Shown one piece after another: positions 17,537 through 22,627 of a stretch of 22,627 nt of DNA; positions within the stretch are counted from its first letter, which is position 1; every line of letters starts with the position of its first letter. The notes below the pieces were generated by a model. The model was not told where the DNA came from. It did not search any database and worked only from the letters and a program-made list of their open reading frames with translations. A program made the position numbers and the translations under genes. Source of the DNA: JBLIOB01 sp047639575 (GTDB lineage: Bacteria; Bacteroidota; Bacteroidia; Flavobacteriales_D; Parvicellaceae); NCBI GenBank assembly GCA_047639575.1, contig JBLIOB010000032.1, positions 1-22,627 of the forward strand. The letters run 5' to 3'.

Positions 17537-17567
17537 AAAAAAAAGGGCTGGTTTTCACCGGCCCTTT
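17537..17567 (-). terminator. Intrinsic terminator of the secreted-protein gene
   Basis: An 11-pair stem (17542-17552 with 17557-17567, one G-U pair) closes a TTTC loop. On the minus strand it is followed by a run of eight T (17537-17544, partly in the stem foot). It lies about 50 bases past the stop at 17617 and separates that gene from the polyketide synthase operon. Confidence 0.88.
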
Positions 17568-17616
17568 ATATTGTTTTACCATTTACGATTAGTACCGTTT
17601 CTGGCTTCGAGTGAAT

Positions 17617-18258
17617 TTATTTACTAGACTTCCAGTTATTGTATTCTTCAATTATTTTAGACCTGTTAGTTACTTTGTATCCAGACTCTTTGGCTTGAAT
17701 TTTAGTTACCATATCGGAATTGTCCGAAACCAATAGCGGCATCTTCTTTTTAAAACCTATTACCAATTGATCGCCTGCTAGAATTACATCTCCATTTTTA
17801 TAGATGTTTTTAGACTCATATTTTCTTCCTTGATAATCAGATGCTGGAGGTGTTGATTTCACCTTAGGATCAGTCGAGGGGGTGTACTTTGAGTAATAAA
17901 CATACTCCTCAATTGCTCCATCTTTTACATGAAGATTGAAATTCAACGCTTTTTTTGAAATCCCTCCTGAATAAGCGATTGCTTTCCAAGTTTTTCCAGC
18001 AATAGTAAACGATGTTATTTCTTTAACTGTCAATGTTTCCTTCGTTCCTTTATCACCTTTTACTGACCAGTAGGTGATTTTTGACTGCATTTTTGTTCTG
18101 ATGTTGGCTTCAATAAATCCGGCAACTTTTTTACCGTCTTTCATGATGATATGTCCTTCATAAACGGTCCCAACTTTATAAGATTCAGGAGACCAATCTT
18201 GTGCGTTTAAAGACACTGTTACAGTCAGTGCTATAGCAAGTACTAATAATTTTTTCAT
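17617..18258 (-). CDS. Secreted protein of unknown function
   Basis: I do not recognise a family for this 213-residue protein. It has a clear Sec signal peptide (MKKLLVLAIALTVTVSLNAQ, cleavage probably after LNA, before QDW), so it is exported to the periplasm or beyond. The mature part is beta-rich and lysine-rich, with a region VYEGHIIMKDGKKVAGFIE near its start and a closing KSKIIEEYNNWKSSK. It has no lipobox, no cysteine pattern and no C-terminal secretion tag that I can see. The start is the ATG at 18258; a hydrophobic signal directly after it supports the choice. It lies 84 bases after the bestrophin gene and ends before a strong terminator, so it could be expressed with that gene or alone. 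Confidence 0.85.
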   Translation of the reverse strand: MKKLLVLAIALTVTVSLNAQDWSPESYKVGTVYEGHIIMKDGKKVAGFIEANIRTKMQSKITYWSVKGDKGTKETLTVKEITSFTIAGKTWKAIAYSGGISKKALNFNLHVKDGAIEEYVYYSKYTPSTDPKVKSTPPASDYQGRKYESKNIYKNGDVILAGDQLVIGFKKKMPLLVSDNSDMVTKIQAKESGYKVTNRSKIIEEYNNWKSSK

Positions 18259-18342
18259 TTTGTTGATTTAGTTAATGGACCCTGAATTTAACGATAAATT
18301 CAATAAAGACTCCAATTCACTCGGTTCTAGCAGAAACCGTGT

Positions 18343-19440
18343 CTACATCTGAATGTGATTAATGTTCTCAAATGGCTCCGGTATGTTTTCTGGATCTTCG
18401 TCAATAATTTGAAGAATATCTCTCGTGATTCCTCTGGAGATATTAGAGATAGGGACATCATTCGGAGAACCTTCAAATGGATTTTCACCAGCTAAACCAA
18501 TTCTTAACATTGTATTAAATACCCAGATTACAATTACCGTAAATGGGATGTTGACCCAAATAAAATATTTCCCAATAAACGGATATGTGTTGGCTAAGAG
18601 GCTAAGGTTTTCGGGATCCGGATCTACGGCTAATATATCTGCTCCAATTTCGGCAAAAGAAGGGATAAGGGCCATCGGTAAGAGCCACATGAAAATGTGT
18701 ACGAAATGATATCCAATACTTCCATACTGCTTTGGATACGGGAAGTTTTTAATCCGTTCGGATTTCCCTTGTAAAGCAGTCATTTCTTGAAGCATGCCTT
18801 GCATGTTTAAAAGAGAGAAGTCCCAGATTTTTTTCTCATCCGTTAACTTTCTTAAATGTTTAGACTGTAGTCCGATCAGTGCATTTGGCTTATTGTCGCT
18901 AGCCATTACATAGGCATATTCCTTATCTGACAATAAAGGTTTTAGCTCATCACCGAGCTCAGTCATTATCTCTGGTATATTATAATGATAATTCTTAGGC
19001 GTTTTTTTCTTGCCATAATCAGCTTCCCATATTTTTTTTGCTCGCATTGCGTACCTAAGTGCGGTTAACCATGCTATATGTCTGTTGGTAATGGTTTGCA
19101 ATGTTTCCTTTTCTTCTTTTACATCTGTTGTCTGGTCAGGCCGATGTAAATAGAAACTGTCTCTTACCGTTATAGTGAACGTTCGTGATATGTTTACAAT
19201 ACCTCCCCAAATTTTACGAGCTTCCCAAATTCGGTCATAGGCAGCGTTATTTTGAAAACCAACGAGGAATGCTACTGCAGTGCCAATTAGAGCAACGGGT
19301 GCTAAAGGGACTTGAATCCATTTTAAGTCTAACAGCTCATAGAGCGCTGTGAAAACTGTTGCTATGATAAAGAAAAAGAGTAATTCTTTTTTAGTCCAAA
19401 TTAAAACAGCCTTGAAAGAGAATCTCCGTTGTACGTACAT
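18343..19440 (-). CDS. Bestrophin / UPF0187 family membrane channel
   Basis: This 365-residue protein belongs to the bestrophin-like family, whose members form pentameric anion or cation channels in the inner membrane. Supporting features are the N-terminal hydrophobic segments (about 20-34 and 45-61), the block FLVGFQNNAAYDRIWEARKIWGG (58-80), which matches the family GF(R/Q)NN.(A/S)Y.R(W/I)WE.R pattern, later spans near 245-265 and 290-310, and a C-terminal cytosolic ENPFEGSPNDVPISNISR segment, the family's closing signature. The length is slightly above the bacterial norm of about 300. The ATG at 19440 follows an A-rich stretch, as is common in Bacteroidota. Ion selectivity cannot be judged. 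It lies 42 bases after the glycosyltransferase-like gene on the same strand and may be its co-transcribed neighbour. Confidence 0.85.
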   Translation of the reverse strand: MYVQRRFSFKAVLIWTKKELLFFFIIATVFTALYELLDLKWIQVPLAPVALIGTAVAFLVGFQNNAAYDRIWEARKIWGGIVNISRTFTITVRDSFYLHRPDQTTDVKEEKETLQTITNRHIAWLTALRYAMRAKKIWEADYGKKKTPKNYHYNIPEIMTELGDELKPLLSDKEYAYVMASDNKPNALIGLQSKHLRKLTDEKKIWDFSLLNMQGMLQEMTALQGKSERIKNFPYPKQYGSIGYHFVHIFMWLLPMALIPSFAEIGADILAVDPDPENLSLLANTYPFIGKYFIWVNIPFTVIVIWVFNTMLRIGLAGENPFEGSPNDVPISNISRGITRDILQIIDEDPENIPEPFENINHIQM

Positions 19441-19482
19441 GCTTTTTTTTGTAAAAGTAAGAGAAACTGTTTTACATGGAAA

Positions 19483-21828
19483 TTATTCTGGAGGGAAAAG
19501 CGATTTTTTTGACGCCAGATTCGGGAGATTAATCTTTAGGTCATCTATCCAAATATTCTCTTTTCCAGGATTCCAGATATAAATATCGATTACATCATTT
19601 ACTTTGAGCGTATCATTAATTAGAAATGTTGAGATAATTTTTTGCCATTCATTTTTTGAGTTAAAGAACTCTTCGATTCTATTTGCCTCCCAAATTAATT
19701 GCTTCTTATCTCTAGTTACACTTAAAATTATTAAACCTTTAGTGGCCTTGCTGAACTTACTAATGAAAGAAGTTTCCACCGTCAAATTGGAGGTGGAGCG
19801 GTCCATAGTGTGAGTATAGCGAGATGAAAACAAATGTTCTGAGTCTAATTTCTGACTAAACGTTCCAGAGAATTTAAACGCTGAGTCAACAAGTTTTCCT
19901 TCATTGATGTTCCTTTGAATTTGTTCATAGTCGTTATAGTAAAATGCAGTGTCTGTTGCCATATCTTCTTCTATTTTACTTACAATACAGAAACTTTTAA
20001 CATCTGGATAATCAAATGAGCTGATGGCCGAATTCCCATATTTCACGATTGATTTGATGTTCAATGAATTTCTATCGCATGTTTCTAAATAGCACAGATA
20101 TGGCTTGTTCATCTTGAATTGAAGTAACTCTCCTAGATTATGTTGGTTAGAATCAGTAACGATATAACAATCGTTCTTATTAATAAAACTTTCATAAGCT
20201 GTCGAATTGCAAACATTGAACACATAGCCAATAGAATCTTCATAGATAGAACTTAAAGAGTTAAGCTGTGAATCGATTGCATAGAATGACTGTTTTTTAC
20301 GAAGCAAGAGCGCATTATGATAGCTAAAGTTTTTGCTCAATAACACCGTCTCATATTCTATCATTGTCTCGAAAGAATATGGATGATTGGTAATTATATA
20401 TATACTGTCATACTCCAACAATAGCGAATCCAAAGCATTTGATTGATAGTATTTATGGCTAAACGGAATGTTAAACTTGTTCAGATAATTTGGAACTCCA
20501 TGGGCTTCACCTCCGTGGATCAAAACCGGCAGAGTTCGGTCATAGACTTCATTGAAATAAGTTAGATCCTTTAAAGGTTGATAGTTCGCTGAATAATATT
20601 GATGATACAAGTTTTGAGATCTTTTTTCTTCTTTGATGTCTGCCAAGAGAAGAGCATCAATTTGGGCAATTTCATAATTGAATGTGAACAAAGAATAAAC
20701 TGAAACGATACCAATCAAAACATAGTCAAAAATGTACTTGCGTTTAAATAAGATCTTCCAACAAGAATAAATACCCACCGCAAAAAGCATTGAAAAGAAT
20801 GGGGCAAGAACCACCAAAACTCGCAACGGGGCTTTATCTCCTCTAACGTAGATTAAAATTATCGGTGCTATACAAATGACGACCATTAGAATAATAAGCG
20901 ATCGAAGCGTGATCTGTTTTTTGAAAGCAAAGATTAATCCAACCAGGCTCAACAGAGCTAATAGCCATCTGCCAGATGTCATGCCTTGAATTATATGAGA
21001 GAAATAAAATTCAAGTTTCGAAAACACGAAAGAGGGGCCACTTATAACATATTCATTCATGAAAACATCGGTAAATATTGGCCAGTAGAACGCCAAACAA
21101 AAGAGGATGCCAAGTAATATTGCGATGAGCACCCGAAAATGACTTTCAATCAAAATCAATCTTATTTTGAATTGATTCTTTGAATTCACTTTTTTTATGA
21201 TGGAAATTATTGAATAGACGCTGTAGATCATTAAAATGCACAGGATGGGATAAACATTCGATGGTATTGCATAAATGGTCAACGCTGAGGCCAATGTAAT
21301 TAAGATGAGGTAAAAATTCTTGCCTGATTTTAAATAAGAAGTACAGAAATAAACGATTAGCACCAACAGTAACGTACTGATTCCATAGCCTCTTATTTGC
21401 AAAGCAAAATTAAAATATGGGACGGTAGTAATTAATATAGCGCAAGCACATAAACCAATAAATCGATTGAAATTTTTCAAGGCTATTTTATATACAAATA
21501 CCACTGTTAGGAAGGAATAAACAAGCGGAACAATTCGGAGTTTGTATGGCGCATCCATTAATTCATGAAGCGATTCAACATTAATTAATTTCAGATACAG
21601 ATTATTTATCAAATTGAATAAAATGTGATTGTTTGGGACATGATAATCGGTGAGGGTATTCTGTATCGGAACAAAAGTGAAATGCTTCAGCGTATATATT
21701 TCATCATTCCAAAAATCAAGGTTTACATTCAGTAGTTGGATATAGAAAAAAACGCAAACCAACAAAGCTTCAGGTAGCACTAGTAATAATGTCTTCAGTA
21801 TCGATGAATATGATCTGGGTGCTTCCAT
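19483..21828 (-). CDS. Multi-spanning membrane protein, GT-C (family 39-like) glycosyltransferase
   Basis: A 781-residue protein. The first part, to about residue 385, holds roughly ten membrane spans; the rest is a large extracytoplasmic region. FWNDEIYT (39-46; Asp42, Glu43) after the first span, and DYHVPNNHILFNLI (61-74), resemble the acidic loop and following motif of GT-C glycosyltransferases (the PMT/ArnT family), which use polyprenyl-phosphate sugars on the outer face of the inner membrane. The C-terminal 390 residues contain no motif I recognise; the last 130 have the feel of a beta-sandwich, carbohydrate-binding-like fold (VIDIYIWNPGKENIWIDDLKI). Donor and acceptor are unknown. The gene lies after a TylF-type methyltransferase on the same strand, which suggests an envelope glycan role. 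A membrane protein of other function is possible. Confidence 0.65.
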   Translation of the reverse strand: MEAPRSYSSILKTLLLVLPEALLVCVFFYIQLLNVNLDFWNDEIYTLKHFTFVPIQNTLTDYHVPNNHILFNLINNLYLKLINVESLHELMDAPYKLRIVPLVYSFLTVVFVYKIALKNFNRFIGLCACAILITTVPYFNFALQIRGYGISTLLLVLIVYFCTSYLKSGKNFYLILITLASALTIYAIPSNVYPILCILMIYSVYSIISIIKKVNSKNQFKIRLILIESHFRVLIAILLGILFCLAFYWPIFTDVFMNEYVISGPSFVFSKLEFYFSHIIQGMTSGRWLLALLSLVGLIFAFKKQITLRSLIILMVVICIAPIILIYVRGDKAPLRVLVVLAPFFSMLFAVGIYSCWKILFKRKYIFDYVLIGIVSVYSLFTFNYEIAQIDALLLADIKEEKRSQNLYHQYYSANYQPLKDLTYFNEVYDRTLPVLIHGGEAHGVPNYLNKFNIPFSHKYYQSNALDSLLLEYDSIYIITNHPYSFETMIEYETVLLSKNFSYHNALLLRKKQSFYAIDSQLNSLSSIYEDSIGYVFNVCNSTAYESFINKNDCYIVTDSNQHNLGELLQFKMNKPYLCYLETCDRNSLNIKSIVKYGNSAISSFDYPDVKSFCIVSKIEEDMATDTAFYYNDYEQIQRNINEGKLVDSAFKFSGTFSQKLDSEHLFSSRYTHTMDRSTSNLTVETSFISKFSKATKGLIILSVTRDKKQLIWEANRIEEFFNSKNEWQKIISTFLINDTLKVNDVIDIYIWNPGKENIWIDDLKINLPNLASKKSLFPPE

Positions 21829-21941
21829 TAATCTTAATAAGCTGTTGTCAACATCGTAATTAAGTTAAGGTCAACTAGAAATAATACATGCTTCATAGTC
21901 TGATAAAATTAACAATTCGATTGTGTTTTAAGCACTTCTGT

Positions 21942-22627
21942 TTACGGAGAGTTTTTGATAATCATGGCGCTTCCTTGCCAATCAGAAAGCTCTATGATTG
22001 ACTCGGGGATTGTCCCGATAAATTCATTGATTGCTTTTGGTATGCCCTCCCAATTATGATTGTAATCATGCACAATTAGCACGCCACCTGCGCTTAATCT
22101 GGGGTAGAAAAACTTTAACGCTTCAATAGTCGGGGCATATAAATCTGCATCAATATGCACAAAAGCGAATGTTTCAGATTCTAAACCTGCAGAGGTGTCA
22201 GGAAAAAAACCGGGTTTGAAATGGAGGTTATCATTTCCTTTAATGTAAAGCTGAGCTTTGCCAATACTAGTATCCGCAAACATGTCTGTCGTAAATCGAT
22301 CATCGGTTTGGTTTTCGAGGGCAAGGTCCTCTTTCTTAAATCCTTCAAATGTGTCAAATAGGTAAAATGACCTGTCTGGATCCATATGGTGTATCGCTTT
22401 TGCGGTCTCTCCTTTGTGCACACCCAATTCTGCAAACGCACCGCTGATTTTGTTCTTTTTCAATTGTTCCACCTGAAACCATAGATTGTACAGACGAGCC
22501 TTATCTCTATATGAACGTTCTATTTTGATTAGTTCCTTTGAGATTAATTTTTCTTTGACGGCTGTTTCCCAAGCATGCGGCTTACTAATTTTATAGGACC
22601 AAAACGTTTCCAAATACTTGTAACCAA
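21942..22627 (-). CDS. TylF/MycF-family O-methyltransferase (5' end outside window)
   Basis: This is a SAM-dependent methyltransferase of the macrocin O-methyltransferase family, whose known members methylate sugar hydroxyls. Motifs: GAFAELGVHKGETAKAI (SAM loop), FDTFEGF (substrate-side loop), VHIDADLYAPT with the metal-binding acidic residues, FFYPRLSAGGVLIVHDY. The frame stays open through the right edge (GYKYLETFW upstream of the apparent TTG at 22613). I therefore treat that TTG as an internal leucine codon and the gene as missing its true start. The C-terminus is complete. A bacterial member next to a glycosyltransferase-like gene most often decorates surface polysaccharide. No polyketide sugar pathway is visible that would make it a tailoring enzyme for the synthase 4.7 kb away. 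Confidence 0.88.
   Translation of the reverse strand, partial: GYKYLETFWSYKISKPHAWETAVKEKLISKELIKIERSYRDKARLYNLWFQVEQLKKNKISGAFAELGVHKGETAKAIHHMDPDRSFYLFDTFEGFKKEDLALENQTDDRFTTDMFADTSIGKAQLYIKGNDNLHFKPGFFPDTSAGLESETFAFVHIDADLYAPTIEALKFFYPRLSAGGVLIVHDYNHNWEGIPKAINEFIGTIPESIIELSDWQGSAMIIKNSP

Noticed and set aside
18323..18339. Small hairpin between the bestrophin gene and the secreted-protein gene
   Set aside because: CGGTT/AACCG arms are short with a bulge, and no T-run follows on the minus strand; not reported as a terminator.
19451..19475. GTAAAA/TTTTAC repeat between the glycosyltransferase-like and bestrophin genes
   Set aside because: AT-only core, no T-run on the transcribed strand; chance pairing is likely, and it overlaps the A-rich translation leader of the bestrophin gene.
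22611..22613. TTG start for the TylF-type methyltransferase
   Set aside because: The frame remains open upstream to the window edge with sensible residues (GYKYL), so the gene is most likely truncated by the window.

Overview
The window looks like a piece of a Bacteroidota chromosome, most likely a marine or free-living flavobacterium-like lineage. The DNA is AT-rich, Shine-Dalgarno sequences are weak or absent, and several families are typical of the phylum. These are a Reg_prop/Y_Y_Y propeller sensor, a SpoIIE-type phosphatase preceded by the 'SIAYAKRIQSAIL' linker, and secreted proteins ending their signal peptide in 'NAQ'. No RNA genes, CRISPR arrays, insertion sequences or phage genes were recognised.

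Layout. 1-518 (-): 5' part of an ABC transporter ATPase running off the left edge. 649-1602 (+): a tRNA-dihydrouridine synthase. 1691-5299 (+): a very large lipoprotein-like sensor with 14 propeller blades, a membrane span and a PP2C/SpoIIE phosphatase. 5490-6260 (+): a PlsC-like acyltransferase. 6267-17227 (-): the central operon, transcribed right to left, coding for a 2808-residue type I polyketide synthase, an Sfp-type phosphopantetheinyl transferase and a long-chain acyl-CoA synthetase. 17617-18258 (-): a small secreted protein of unknown function with a good intrinsic terminator. 18343-19440 (-): a bestrophin-family channel. 19483-21828 (-): a multi-spanning GT-C glycosyltransferase-like protein. 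21942-22627 (-): a TylF-type O-methyltransferase, 5'-incomplete at the right edge.

The centre of interest is 5490-17227. The polyketide synthase is one polypeptide with the order KS-AT-DH-cMT-structural KR-ER-KR-ACP-TE. Nearly every catalytic residue I can check is present. This is the architecture of a fungal highly reducing iterative synthase with a bacterial-style thioesterase added. It predicts a fully reduced acyl chain built from malonyl units, with methyl branches supplied by S-adenosylmethionine and release as a free acid. The next gene (26 bases on) would load the carrier protein, and the one after (6 bases on) could activate the acid as acyl-AMP/acyl-CoA. Six bases further, on the opposite strand, a PlsC-like gene with a non-standard acceptor motif could place the acyl group on a lipid. 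I therefore read 5490-17227 as a candidate self-contained pathway for an unusual methyl-branched lipid. The domains are seen directly; the joint pathway and the product are inference.

The right end (18343-22627) carries envelope functions (channel, glycosyltransferase, sugar O-methyltransferase-like gene) with no visible mechanistic link to the synthase.
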